Source: Alphaproteobacteria bacterium
Lineage (GTDB): Bacteria > Pseudomonadota > Alphaproteobacteria > Micavibrionales > Micavibrionaceae
Direction of reading: 5' to 3'
NCBI GenBank assembly: GCA_009995595.1
Contig: JAACPE010000001.1
Coordinates: forward strand, 434,001 to 498,000
DNA length: 64,000 bases
The position numbers and the translations under genes are program-made. Below the pieces are notes generated by a model. The model was not told where the DNA came from. It saw only the letters and a program-made list of their open reading frames with translations, and made no database searches. Positions 54,223-63,040 of the stretch are shown one piece after another; position 1 is the first letter of the stretch; each line of letters opens with the position of its first letter.

Positions 54223-55281
54223 ATGGCTCAAAAGAATAAGAATACAGGACTAATGGCGATCATCGCTGTTGTGATTATCGCAGCAGGCGGCCTGATGGCG
54301 TATATGTCACAAAAAGTTGAAAAAACGGATGCGCCTGAGACACAAGTTGAAGCTGATGCGCCGATGAGCGATGATGGTACAACTGCTGAAGTGGATACGG
54401 CAGCAGGTGAAGAGAAAGCTGAAACTGCAAATGCAGCCCAAGAAGACACTACGCCTCAACAACAAGAGCAGGGTGTTGTGGTTGAGCCAGGCAATCCTGT
54501 TGTCGCAAAAGTAGACGGTAAAGACATTACACGCGTTGATGTATACAACTTTATTAAAGCGATGCCGCAAAATATGCAGCAACTTCCCGCGCAAATGGTT
54601 TATCCGCTTGCGCTAGAACAAACGATTAATACACGTATTGTTCAAAACAAAGCGGACGAAGCAAATTTGCAAGATGATCCAGAGGTTGTCAAACAAGTTG
54701 AAATGGCCAAACAACAAATTGCTCGTAATATATTTTTACAGCGTCAGGTTGAAGGTAAAATTACACAAGACAAAGTGAAGAAAGCGTATGATGATTTCAT
54801 CAAAAAACAACCATCTGTAGAAGAACGTAAAGCGAGCCACATTCTTGTTGCTTCAGAAGATGAAGCAAAAGCAGCGATCAAACGCCTTGAAGAAGGAGCA
54901 GACTTTGCTGAGCTTGCCAAAGAGCTATCAACAGGCCCAACAGGTCCTAATGGCGGTGATTTGGGTTACTTCGGCGTGAACGACATGGTTTCTGAATTTG
55001 CCACGGTTGCTTTTTCTCTGGATAAAGGGGAATACACAAAAGAGCCTGTCAAAACACAGTTTGGTTATCATGTGATTAAAATGGTGGATTCACGGACTAA
55101 GCCTAATCCTACTTTGGAAGAATTAGCGCCAAGCATCGAAGCAGAGCTTCGCCGAGCAGCGCTTGAAGACATGGTGGCACAATGGCGTGAAAAAGTTGAA
55201 ATCGAACAATTCGACATCAACGGCAAGCCCATTAAAGAAGGCGCTAATGCTTTTGGCCAAGTAGAGCCAGCGTCTAACTAA
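54223..55281 (+). CDS. Membrane-anchored parvulin-type peptidyl-prolyl isomerase
   Basis: 352 residues. MAQKNKNTGLMAIIAVVIIA starts a signal-anchor helix; a disordered acidic region (~30-105) follows, then a SurA-like N-domain (VAKVDGKDITRVDVYNFIK) and the parvulin domain (KASHILVASEDEAKAAIKRL, GGDLGYFGVNDMVSEF, VKTQFGYHVIKM). It should face the periplasm and help fold exported proteins, like PrsA/SurA/CbpA-type PPIases. ATG 54223 is chosen; GAGG is close (3-4 bases), and the longer frame from 54118 has no such features. It is divergent from secA and heads a unit with mutT and a methyltransferase. Confidence 0.9.
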   Translation: MAQKNKNTGLMAIIAVVIIAAGGLMAYMSQKVEKTDAPETQVEADAPMSDDGTTAEVDTAAGEEKAETANAAQEDTTPQQQEQGVVVEPGNPVVAKVDGKDITRVDVYNFIKAMPQNMQQLPAQMVYPLALEQTINTRIVQNKADEANLQDDPEVVKQVEMAKQQIARNIFLQRQVEGKITQDKVKKAYDDFIKKQPSVEERKASHILVASEDEAKAAIKRLEEGADFAELAKELSTGPTGPNGGDLGYFGVNDMVSEFATVAFSLDKGEYTKEPVKTQFGYHVIKMVDSRTKPNPTLEELAPSIEAELRRAALEDMVAQWREKVEIEQFDINGKPIKEGANAFGQVEPASN

Positions 55282-55292
55282 AGGATAGTATC

Positions 55293-55742
55293 ATGGGGTG
55301 CGTTGAAGCTCTTGCAACACCAAGAAACACGACGCCCTCAGGATTGCCCATAATACTTGTGAGTGCGGCCTGCTTGGTTGACAAGCAAGGCCGTATTTTA
55401 TTAGCCCAGCGCCCCGAGGGAAAAGCCATGGCGGGTCTCTGGGAATTTCCGGGCGGCAAGGTTGATGAGGGCGAAAGTCCAGAATTTGCTTTATGTCGTG
55501 AGCTTGAAGAAGAGCTTGGTCTTGATGTGCGTGAATGCTGTTTGTTTCCTATTGCGTTTGCTTCTCACGCTTATGATGATTTTCATTTATTAATGCCTGT
55601 TTTTGTTTGCCGCATGTGGAACGGAGAACCAAAATCCCGTGAGGGACAATCCATCAAGTGGGTTAACCCCAAAGAAATGTATAATCTTCCCATGCCAGAA
55701 GCAGACTTGCCGCTTGTGTCGCAAATTTTAGATAGGCTTTAG
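55293..55742 (+). CDS. mutT: NUDIX hydrolase, 8-oxo-dGTP diphosphatase type
   Basis: MutT removes oxidised dGTP from the nucleotide pool. The 149 residues have the complete Nudix box GGKVDEGESPEFALCRELEEELG-type sequence at about 53-75, with REL and EEL metal ligands, preceded by LLAQRPEGKAMAGLWEFP, typical of MutT. The C-terminal half (DFHLLMPVFVCRMWNGEP) fits. It follows the PPIase by 11 bases and the methyltransferase starts 8 bases after it. Confidence 0.9.
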   Translation: MGCVEALATPRNTTPSGLPIILVSAACLVDKQGRILLAQRPEGKAMAGLWEFPGGKVDEGESPEFALCRELEEELGLDVRECCLFPIAFASHAYDDFHLLMPVFVCRMWNGEPKSREGQSIKWVNPKEMYNLPMPEADLPLVSQILDRL

Positions 55743-55750
55743 GCGTTACG

Positions 55751-56521
55751 ATGCTTTATCCCACGGCCTATGATCTCAAAAGTTTTTTTAATTCTTTCAC
55801 GGGGCGGATTATTCGCGGGATTATTCGCGATCGCCTTATTGAACTTTGGCCGACAGAAAAAAAATTGCGTTATGTTGGGCTTGGTTATGCCATGCCTTAC
55901 ATGCGCCCCTATATGGAGCAATCAGAGCGCGTATTTTGTATTATGCCGCCAAGTCTTGGGGTTCATCAATGGCCCGAGCGGGACAAGAATCTTGTCTGCC
56001 TTGGAGATGATCATGCCTTGCCACTTGAAACAAATTCGGTGGACCGAATTATTGTGACGCATCATTTGGAATATCTTGATAATCCTGAAAACGCGTTTAA
56101 TGAAATGTACCGCGTCCTAAAAAGTACGGGCAAGATTATCATTGTTGTACCCAACCGCATGGGGCTATGGACACGGGCGGATTGGTGTCCCCTTGGGCAA
56201 GGAAAACCCTATTCAGCACGTCAGGTTGAAACTTTTTTGAAAGATAATATGTTTGTGCATGAGCGCACCTGTCAGGCGCTCTTTACGCCTGCTTTTCAAA
56301 GTACGTTTTGGCTGCGTGGGGCGCGTGTTTTTGAAAAAATTGGCAAGGTTTTATATCCGGCGCTTGGCGGCGTTCATGTTATTGAAGCCTCAAAGCAGCT
56401 ATACGCTACAAAAGGGCGCGGCACGCCTGCAACGGTAAAGGCGCGGCCACGATTACAAAAAGCGCTTAGTCCGAAACCCGTTGCGCGTGATAATGTTCAT
56501 AATCGTGATTTAAAGTCCTAA
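55751..56521 (+). CDS. Class I SAM-dependent methyltransferase
   Basis: 256 residues. The methyltransferase fold is shown by YVGLGYAMPYMRPYME (motif I region, with a changed glycine loop), the acidic GDDHALPLETNSVDRIIVTH (motif II and post-I), EMYRVLKSTGKIIIVVPNR and the later aromatic-rich part. It resembles methyltransferases of the UbiE/type 11 group with unknown substrate in alphaproteobacteria. The C-terminal ~40 residues are basic and low in complexity. It is the last gene of the PPIase-mutT unit and its end overlaps the convergent metA-type gene by 12 bases. Confidence 0.85.
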   Translation: MLYPTAYDLKSFFNSFTGRIIRGIIRDRLIELWPTEKKLRYVGLGYAMPYMRPYMEQSERVFCIMPPSLGVHQWPERDKNLVCLGDDHALPLETNSVDRIIVTHHLEYLDNPENAFNEMYRVLKSTGKIIIVVPNRMGLWTRADWCPLGQGKPYSARQVETFLKDNMFVHERTCQALFTPAFQSTFWLRGARVFEKIGKVLYPALGGVHVIEASKQLYATKGRGTPATVKARPRLQKALSPKPVARDNVHNRDLKS

Positions 56522-57562
56522 AGGATTCTTTGGGTCTATGCCGTCCATAAACGGTTTTGTCCGATCGACATTTGTTACCTGATAAACATTCCCAATCCAG
56601 CTTGAGATGCTAGAGCGCGCACTATCTGCCCATGTGTTTTCAAGCATGCCTTCCAATTGCGCTTCGGGGAATTCTATTTTATCACCTTTTAAAATGCGTG
56701 ATTTAAAATCTTCTAAAACCGCGATGGCTTCATCATTGAAATAGTTAAGCGGGAAGGGCGGGTAATCATCGCGCGCGCCATCCAGATAATTGGTGACCTC
56801 GCGCTTATATTCTTTGAATAAACTCACTGTGTCGTATTCTGGATGTCCCTGAAAACAAATCTGGCGAAAGCCGTCCTTGGATGTGGCCATATGGACACCT
56901 GCCTCGGCGCTTTCAACAAGAATGTCCATACCTGCTGCCTCGAACTGCTCACGCGTAATCTCGCTATAGCGGGAGTGAGGAATATCAAAGCGGGTATTCA
57001 TACCCCAAATAAGCGGGTGGTTACGATTTATCGCGCGGTGTGAATAAACCCCCCATCGCTTATCATCACGCCAAGTCGGCGTTTGTTCATGCACATAAGT
57101 CAGCATCGCATGGGACGCAAAACAAGAACAAATGGTTGAGGTTACATTATGGTAGGCCCAATCAAGAATATCGCGCAAAGGCCCCCATGTCCCCACATCG
57201 CTAACATGCGGATTGGTTTCTTCGTTTGCGCCTGTCACGATTAAGGCATCTAGACCTTGGTTTTGAATTTGTTCAAGGGGCTCGTAATATTTCTTGATAT
57301 GGGCCTGTGTTGCTTCGTCGCGGTCAAAGATTGGGAGCGTAAAGGGATGAATATAAATCTGTGCTACGCGGTTACTTTCACCGACCAATCTGAAAAATTG
57401 ACGCTCTGTTGCCTCTAAAGCGGCATCGGGCATGATGTTTAAAAATCCAATATGAAGCTCTCGGATATCTTGCTGCATCGCGCGCTCTGAGGGGAGTATG
57501 GAACGCCCTTCACTCAGCAAACGGTCATAGGTGGGTAAATCGGAATGTTTAATAATCGGCAT
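56510..57562 (-). CDS. metA: Homoserine O-acyltransferase (MetA family), probably acetyl-specific
   Basis: MetA-type enzymes acylate homoserine in methionine synthesis. The 350 residues have the family start LHIGFLNIMPDAALEATERQFFRL, the nucleophile Cys in STICSCFASHAML, and the catalytic His in GHPEYDTVSLFKEY with Glu nearby. In the loop TGANEETNP the position corresponding to Glu111 of acetyl-CoA-using members (TGAPVE) is Glu, while succinyl-specific E. coli has Gly, so acetyl-CoA is the likelier donor; this is inference from a known specificity rule. The length is ~40 residues longer than E. coli MetA because of the C-terminal extension. Confidence 0.9.
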   Translation of the reverse strand: MPIIKHSDLPTYDRLLSEGRSILPSERAMQQDIRELHIGFLNIMPDAALEATERQFFRLVGESNRVAQIYIHPFTLPIFDRDEATQAHIKKYYEPLEQIQNQGLDALIVTGANEETNPHVSDVGTWGPLRDILDWAYHNVTSTICSCFASHAMLTYVHEQTPTWRDDKRWGVYSHRAINRNHPLIWGMNTRFDIPHSRYSEITREQFEAAGMDILVESAEAGVHMATSKDGFRQICFQGHPEYDTVSLFKEYKREVTNYLDGARDDYPPFPLNYFNDEAIAVLEDFKSRILKGDKIEFPEAQLEGMLENTWADSARSSISSWIGNVYQVTNVDRTKPFMDGIDPKNPLGL

Positions 57563-57613
57563 TTTAAAATCTTTTTAGCTTACTTTTGATCTGAAATCTT
57601 TTATACCATATCT

Positions 57614-58534
57614 ATGGCTCACAAACCCTACAAATCCGCAGAACTTGATTCAATCCGCCAAAAAATTGATGAGTTGGATACGCGTATTCATGACACATTA
57701 AAAGAACGCGCGGAGCTTGTCCTTAAAATTGGTGAAGAAAAACGAAAAAATGGCATAGAAATTGTGCAGCCCGCCCGCGAAGCGCAAATGATCCGCAGAT
57801 TACTGAGTAAGCATAAAGGTGTTTTGCCTGAAATGGCTGTTGTGCGTATCTGGCGCGAGCTTGTTGGCGCGGTTTCCCTGCTTCAGACAGGGCTTAAAGT
57901 TGTCGTGGCCGATATAGAAGGACATCCTGAATATTGGGATTTATCGAAAGATTACTTTGGTTCATGCCTTCCGATGCAACGTGTTGCAACGCCGCTTGCT
58001 GCTATTGGCGCTGTGCGCGATGGTCGTGCAAATTTTGCAGTTTTGCCATGGCCTGCCGATCAGGACGCAAAGCCATGGTGGGATTATCTTGGTACAGACA
58101 CCAAAGACTCGATTCAGATGATTGTTCGCTTGCCCCATGGGGATGATCCAGGAGAGCCAAACCCGGATTATCGCGCCCTTGTTGTGGCAAAGGCGGGATT
58201 TGATGAATCGGGAGATGATCGCTCTTTCCTTCTGATTGATTGTGAAGATAGCGTGAGCCGCGCACGTGTTGTCGCAAAAACGCAAGAAGTGGGTCTTGTT
58301 CCGCTTAGTATTTCGACCAAGCATGCACGTGATGACGACGAAGAACATAAGCATCTTTTAGAAGTTGAAGGATATATCACACAAGAAAACCCAAAAGTGC
58401 AGCAATTGCAGGATTTTCTCGGTATAGATGGTATTAAAATTAACTGCGTTGGCGGTTATCCTGTGCCGACACAATATTCAAAAACAATTCGTCCGCAAAA
58501 GGATCCAATCCCGTCTGCGCCAAAGCCTGAATAA
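57614..58534 (+). CDS. Chorismate mutase with a C-terminal prephenate-dehydratase-like domain
   Basis: 306 residues. Residues ~8-95 form an AroQ-type chorismate mutase: SIRQKIDELDTRIHDTLKER, VLKIGEEKRKNG and PAREAQMIRRLL carry the conserved Arg, Lys and Arg. The remaining ~200 residues (VVVADIEGHPEYWDLSKDYF, AAIGAVRDGRANFAVLPWP, then an ACT-like stretch) have the layout of a PheA prephenate dehydratase, but I do not see the TRF motif, so dehydratase activity is uncertain. It heads CM-hisC-tyrA on the plus strand, an aromatic amino-acid set. Confidence 0.82.
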   Translation: MAHKPYKSAELDSIRQKIDELDTRIHDTLKERAELVLKIGEEKRKNGIEIVQPAREAQMIRRLLSKHKGVLPEMAVVRIWRELVGAVSLLQTGLKVVVADIEGHPEYWDLSKDYFGSCLPMQRVATPLAAIGAVRDGRANFAVLPWPADQDAKPWWDYLGTDTKDSIQMIVRLPHGDDPGEPNPDYRALVVAKAGFDESGDDRSFLLIDCEDSVSRARVVAKTQEVGLVPLSISTKHARDDDEEHKHLLEVEGYITQENPKVQQLQDFLGIDGIKINCVGGYPVPTQYSKTIRPQKDPIPSAPKPE

Positions 58535-58539
58535 CGTCC

Positions 58540-59628
58540 ATGTCGCAATTTAAGACTAAAAAAAGTGTTCTAGAAATCTCTCCTTATGTTCCAGGGGAGA
58601 GTAAGTCTGCAGATATGTCAAAGCTGATTAAGCTCTCTTCCAATGAAGGGCCATTTGGGCCATCACAAAGCACGATTGAGGCCATAAAAAATGCAGCAAT
58701 CAATGTTCACCGTTACCCCGATGGTGATGCGTTTGAACTGCGCCAAATTTTGGCGGAGAAAAACGGGATTAACGCTAAAAACATTATTTGCGGCGCGGGA
58801 TCTGATGAGATTATTGCTTTTTTATGTAATGCCTTCGCCAGCCAAGCGGGCGATGAAGTGGTTCATTATGATCATGGGTTTTTAATGTATAACATATACG
58901 CTAAAGCCTATGGTGCGACTCCCGTTCCTGTTAAGGGACACGATTTTACAGCCGACCCGAAAGCCATGTTGGACGCGGTCACTGACAAAACGCGCCTTGT
59001 ATTCGTTGCCAATCCAAACAACCCCACAGGGACAATTTGGGATAAGCAAACCGTTTTGGATTTCCACGCGAAACTACCCAAGGACGTCATTTTGGTTTTG
59101 GACTCTGCGTATTGTGAATATGTAACAGATGCGAACTATACGAATGGGCATGAATTGGTTGCCGATCACCCTAATATTGTTGTGATGCGGACTTTTTCTA
59201 AATTATATGGTCTTGGCGGCCTTCGTTTAGGGTGGGGGCATGCGTGTGATGAGATTATTGATATATTAAACCGTATTCGCGGGCCTTTTAATGTTAGCTC
59301 CATCGCACAAGCGGCGGGTATTGCCTCGATGAAGGATACGGCCTTTATTCAGCAATGTGTGGATAATAACACTTTGATGCGTGATTGGACGAGTAAAGAG
59401 CTAATGGCCCTAGGGTTAAAAGTGGTGCCATCGCAAGGTAACTTTGTGATTGTTGATTTTGGAGATGAGCAGCGCGCGGAAGCTTGCCGCTTATACCTAA
59501 AAGAGCGCAATATCCTTGTACGTCAAATTGGTGGCTATGCTTTGCCGACCTTTTTACGGATATCAATTGGGCTGGAACATGAAATGAAACTTGCGCTTGA
59601 GGCTATTTCATCGTATTTAAAGACATAA
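58540..59628 (+). CDS. hisC: Histidinol-phosphate / aromatic aminotransferase
   Basis: A fold-type I PLP enzyme of 362 residues. Family marks: KLSSNEGPFGPSQSTIEAIK, HRYPDGDAFELRQILAEK, CGAGSDEIIAFLCNAF, VFVANPNNPTGT, and the PLP lysine in RTFSKLYGLGGLRLGWG. It starts 5 bases after the chorismate mutase stop and is followed by a prephenate dehydrogenase, so it probably serves as the tyrosine/phenylalanine aminotransferase; histidinol phosphate activity is also possible. No other his genes are near, apart from hisS. Confidence 0.94.
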   Translation: MSQFKTKKSVLEISPYVPGESKSADMSKLIKLSSNEGPFGPSQSTIEAIKNAAINVHRYPDGDAFELRQILAEKNGINAKNIICGAGSDEIIAFLCNAFASQAGDEVVHYDHGFLMYNIYAKAYGATPVPVKGHDFTADPKAMLDAVTDKTRLVFVANPNNPTGTIWDKQTVLDFHAKLPKDVILVLDSAYCEYVTDANYTNGHELVADHPNIVVMRTFSKLYGLGGLRLGWGHACDEIIDILNRIRGPFNVSSIAQAAGIASMKDTAFIQQCVDNNTLMRDWTSKELMALGLKVVPSQGNFVIVDFGDEQRAEACRLYLKERNILVRQIGGYALPTFLRISIGLEHEMKLALEAISSYLKT

Positions 59629-59679
59629 TGATGATTTTAAACACCATTTTTGCCTCTTGTTATTCCTATAGCGCGAACT

Positions 59680-59696
59680 ATTCCGCTTAGCGGAAT
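59680..59696 (+). other. Short hairpin between hisC and the prephenate dehydrogenase gene
   Basis: ATTCCGC-TTA-GCGGAAT is a perfect 7-bp stem with a 3-base loop, 51 bases after the hisC stop, followed by TTATATT. It may be a weak terminator or attenuator within a 161-base intergenic gap; there is no long T-run. Confidence 0.4.
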
Positions 59697-59789
59697 TTAT
59701 ATTGTCTTCTCACCCATATTTTACTATTCAATGCACACCGTCTTTTTGTTAAAGGCGAAGACCCGAATGGGCATAAAAGGTTATTTATC

Positions 59790-60692
59790 ATGTTTAAACA
59801 AATTACTATTATTGGCTTTGGGCTTATTGGATCATCCATTGCGCGCGGCATTCGCAAACATAATCTTGCGGAGAAAATTATCTGCGGGGATATCTCACAA
59901 GAAGTTTGTAACAAAGTCGCCTTCTTAAAGCTGGCTGATGCGGCGATTGCGGATTTGGCAATTGCGACCAAAGGCAGTGATCTGGTTATCATCTGCACGC
60001 CCGCAGGTAAAATGGGCGAGGTTGTACAAAAGATTGTACCTTGCTTGAAAGAGGGCGCCATTGTTACCGATGTAGGCTCTGTCAAAAAGCAAGTGGTGAA
60101 GCAAATTCAGCCCCATATTCCAAAAGGCGTTCATTTTGTCCCGGGACATCCGATTGCAGGGACAGAGTTTTCAGGCCCTGAGCATGGCTTTGCCGAATTA
60201 TTTGAAGGGCGTTGGTGTATTCTAACGCCGCTCGATCATACTGAGCTTAAAGCCGTAGAGAAAATGACACATTTTTGGGAGGCTTTGGGATCAAATATTG
60301 AAATCATGGAAGCGGGTCACCATGATTTGGTTTTGGGCATTACATCCCATTTGCCGCATCTGATTGCGTACACGATCGTGGGTACAGCCAATGATTTAGA
60401 AGATGATATTAAATCTGAAGTGATTAAATTTTCTGCCTCTGGATTTCGTGATTTTACGCGTATTGCGGCTAGTGACCCGACAATGTGGCGCGATGTCTTT
60501 TTGAATAACAAAGAAGCCGTTTTAGAAATGCTTCAGCGCTTTACCGAAGATCTTACCGATTTACAAAAAGCGATCCGTAAGCAAGACGGGGATTATCTTT
60601 ATCAGCGTTTTAAAGAAACGCGCGACATCAGAAAAGCTATTGTTGATGCAGGGCAAGCAGATCCTGAAAATATGAAACTTATTAAAAATTAA
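59790..60692 (+). CDS. Prephenate/arogenate dehydrogenase
   Basis: 300 residues. The Rossmann loop GFGLIGSSIARGIRKH is at the N-terminus, followed by VIICTPAGKMGEVVQ, TDVGSVKKQV, and the active-site part HFVPGHPIAGTEFSGPEHGFAELFEGRW with the catalytic His, then TSHLPHLIAY. This is the TyrA/TyrC family, which oxidatively decarboxylates prephenate or arogenate on the way to tyrosine. There is no mutase or ACT domain. AAAGG lies 9 bases before ATG. It completes the aromatic set with chorismate mutase and hisC and ends immediately at the convergent plsC stop. Confidence 0.93.
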   Translation: MFKQITIIGFGLIGSSIARGIRKHNLAEKIICGDISQEVCNKVAFLKLADAAIADLAIATKGSDLVIICTPAGKMGEVVQKIVPCLKEGAIVTDVGSVKKQVVKQIQPHIPKGVHFVPGHPIAGTEFSGPEHGFAELFEGRWCILTPLDHTELKAVEKMTHFWEALGSNIEIMEAGHHDLVLGITSHLPHLIAYTIVGTANDLEDDIKSEVIKFSASGFRDFTRIAASDPTMWRDVFLNNKEAVLEMLQRFTEDLTDLQKAIRKQDGDYLYQRFKETRDIRKAIVDAGQADPENMKLIKN

Positions 60693-61472
60693 CTACTCTA
60701 CTGTGAGAAGATCGCGTTTTGGAGGCTCTTCAAGGTAGGGGTAGTTTCGCTTTGCTTCAATCATAAGTTCATGCGTTTTTGCCTCCAAGCGATCTTCGAG
60801 CGCTTTCATTACTTTTTTTTCTGGCAGGCCTTGTTCGATGGCGGGAAGAAACTCAAAAATCACTTTACCGGGTTTTTTGATATAGCTATTACGCGCCCAA
60901 AACATGCCGCTGTTTAAGGCAAGAGGCACAACAGGCATATCGGAGTTTTGATACATCTTGACGATGCCTCCCTTATAAGGTCTTTGCTGCACACTTGTCT
61001 GCACCGAAACACGGGTTCCTTGGGGGAAGATAATAATGGGGCGTTTTTGCCCTTTCATACGCTCTGCCCCTTCGATAATGGACTTGATCGACTCTTCTTT
61101 GTTTTTGCGATTAATGGGGATGACGTCGAGCTTATTAAGAAATACCCCAAAAACAGGAATGTTGAGCAACTCCTTTTTTAAAACAATGGTGGGGTCGCCA
61201 AACAAATAATAAAGCTTAAGCGTTTCATACGCTGATTGGTGTTTGGCGGCAACTATGTATGAGGGATCGCTCGGAATATGCTCTTTACCGCGCACCTCAA
61301 AATCGATGCCGGCAACATATTTTTCTAAAAAATAGACCATGCGCAGCCATAATTTAGTGACCCATAAAATCACATTTCGTGAGAAGAAAAGTGTTGGGAT
61401 GAAGACAATACAAAAAATTGCGGTGATTCCAAAAAACAGAATATTAAACAGTGTTGATCGAATTAAAATCAC
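60693..61472 (-). CDS. plsC: 1-acyl-sn-glycerol-3-phosphate acyltransferase
   Basis: PlsC makes phosphatidic acid at the inner membrane. In 259 residues from GTG 61472 (AAGG 8 bases upstream; start ILIRSTLFNILFF as in alphaproteobacterial homologues) there are one or two N-terminal hydrophobic segments, then KHQSAYET, the HX4D-type catalytic box with Glu in place of Asp, PINRKNKE, and FPQGTRVS and ALNSGMFW motifs. The HX4E form is known in alphaproteobacterial PlsC. A TTG frame start at 61517 would overlap the upstream gene by 26 bases. It is followed by no same-strand gene in the unit. Confidence 0.92.
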   Translation of the reverse strand: MILIRSTLFNILFFGITAIFCIVFIPTLFFSRNVILWVTKLWLRMVYFLEKYVAGIDFEVRGKEHIPSDPSYIVAAKHQSAYETLKLYYLFGDPTIVLKKELLNIPVFGVFLNKLDVIPINRKNKEESIKSIIEGAERMKGQKRPIIIFPQGTRVSVQTSVQQRPYKGGIVKMYQNSDMPVVPLALNSGMFWARNSYIKKPGKVIFEFLPAIEQGLPEKKVMKALEDRLEAKTHELMIEAKRNYPYLEEPPKRDLLTVE

Positions 61473-61491
61473 AGCGTACGCCTTACATTTA

Positions 61492-62070
61492 TTAAGATTG
61501 ATTAAACTGAAGACCAATTAGAAGAGTCTTGTTGTATTCACTGAAAGTAATTGCCCAAAACTCTTTTTTCCATGGGGCATACCCTTTTGGGGCAACGGCG
61601 TGCGGTATAATTTTAAGGTCTTTAAAAGTCTTTTTGAATTCCAGCATAGAGCGCATCATATGATAATTTGACGTCACGAGGCGAATGGTTTCAATATTTT
61701 TATCTTCTTTAACACTATCAAGCCACTCTTTAGCTTCAAGCGCGTTTCCTTTGGTATCTTCAGCTTTGTAGCCAAGTTCAACGCAGCAAGGAATCGGGCC
61801 TTTTAAGGTTGTGATTTCTGTCACGTCCTTAATGTCTTTATTCACGCCAGAGATAAAAAGAAGGTCTGACTTTTTATGTTGCAGTAAGGCGACGCCTTCA
61901 TCAATGCGGTTTGTTGCTCCTGTTAAAACGATAATGGCATCGGTTTCAATATCAACATCTTTCGGTTGAGCCAAGGTGACGTTTGTTGCAAACCATAACA
62001 ATCCAAGCAGCCATATCACAAAAAGTGTGATGAAAGTCATAGACAAAAATGTGAGCGTTTTTATAAGCAT
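61492..62070 (-). CDS. YdcF-like (DUF218) membrane-anchored protein
   Basis: 192 residues. An N-terminal hydrophobic helix (~10-32, FITLFVIWLLGLLWFA) anchors it; the remainder is a DUF218 domain: DAIIVLTGATNRIDEGVALLQ, LLFISGVNKD, ELGYKAEDTKGNALEAKEWL and IRLVTSNYHMMRSMLEF. DUF218/ElyC-SanA relatives are linked to envelope polysaccharide or peptidoglycan steps, but enzyme activity is unclear. It stands between ftsX (13 bases upstream) and plsC (19 bases downstream) on the same strand, the usual alphaproteobacterial ftsE-ftsX-ydcF-plsC order. Confidence 0.9.
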   Translation of the reverse strand: MLIKTLTFLSMTFITLFVIWLLGLLWFATNVTLAQPKDVDIETDAIIVLTGATNRIDEGVALLQHKKSDLLFISGVNKDIKDVTEITTLKGPIPCCVELGYKAEDTKGNALEAKEWLDSVKEDKNIETIRLVTSNYHMMRSMLEFKKTFKDLKIIPHAVAPKGYAPWKKEFWAITFSEYNKTLLIGLQFNQS

Positions 62071-62083
62071 AAATAATCTTGTT

Positions 62084-63040
62084 CTATGGCAATTGTTTTA
62101 AGGTGCGCAGCACTGTTAAACGCGCCGTACCCATCGCCATAACAGAAATAATAATGGGGATTAGAAATAATATAATTTTTTGTCCGCCGTCCAGGGTGAA
62201 TTCTGGGATAAGGGTTAAGTCTTTTGACGATAATAACCAAGCCATAATCCCCAATAAAATAAGGCCAAAAACAAACCCCAAGAAACTGCCTTGTAAAGCC
62301 AGTATCATAGTATGGCGTTGTAACTGCCGCGCAATGTAATTATCTTGCGCGCCCATAAGGTGAAGAAGTTCTAAATCTTCTTTATAGGCAGAAAGGCGCG
62401 CACGCACTGCGCCCGCAATGGCGACAATCGTGGTAAGGCCAATCACAAGCACGATGACATAAGCGGCAAAGCGAAGGCTGTTGGTGAGGCGTAAGACATC
62501 ATTGAGCCAACTTTCATGCGTATCAAGCCGTGCTTGAGGGGCGATATGTTGGATATTTGTTATCAAGGCGGCTTTGTTAATATCCGCTTGTTTATAAAAA
62601 GTGAGCGAGATAATGCCGGGAAATGGGGTTGTCTGTGTGTCAATATCATCGCCAAGCCATGGACTAATCAGCGCGATAATTTCTGCCTCACTGAGGACAG
62701 TTACGGTTTCAATTGTTTTATCGTCTTCAAGCATGAGGGCGATTTTTTGTGTTGCTGTTTTGATATCCTCTTGGGGAAGTAAAATGCCATTAATGTCTTT
62801 TGCGGGGATTTCAACGCTCGCTTTGCCCTCTAAGCCAGATGACCAGCGCTCGGCAAGTCCTGACAATGCAAAAGCGCCAGAGAGCGATAGCATTAATAAA
62901 ACTGTCATGAGCCCGACGAGGATTTTGACAAATTTATTGCCTGCATTACGGTCAAGCGGCAGGTCATATCTGCGCTTGGCTGTTGCAATACCCAAGAAGC
63001 GATCTTTTTTTAATCCCAATAAACGTAAGATTTTATCCAT
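62084..63040 (-). CDS. ftsX: Cell division protein FtsX
   Basis: FtsX is the membrane partner of FtsE at the division site, controlling peptidoglycan hydrolases. The 318 residues have four transmembrane segments (~40-60, ~190-210, ~245-265, ~285-305), with a periplasmic domain between the first and second (~65-185) and the FtsX/MacB-like cytoplasmic loop LSAYKEDLELLHLMGAQDNY. The start ATG overlaps the ftsE stop (TGATG), so translation is coupled. An N-terminal ~38-residue cytoplasmic part is usual in alphaproteobacteria. Confidence 0.94.
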   Translation of the reverse strand: MDKILRLLGLKKDRFLGIATAKRRYDLPLDRNAGNKFVKILVGLMTVLLMLSLSGAFALSGLAERWSSGLEGKASVEIPAKDINGILLPQEDIKTATQKIALMLEDDKTIETVTVLSEAEIIALISPWLGDDIDTQTTPFPGIISLTFYKQADINKAALITNIQHIAPQARLDTHESWLNDVLRLTNSLRFAAYVIVLVIGLTTIVAIAGAVRARLSAYKEDLELLHLMGAQDNYIARQLQRHTMILALQGSFLGFVFGLILLGIMAWLLSSKDLTLIPEFTLDGGQKIILFLIPIIISVMAMGTARLTVLRTLKQLP

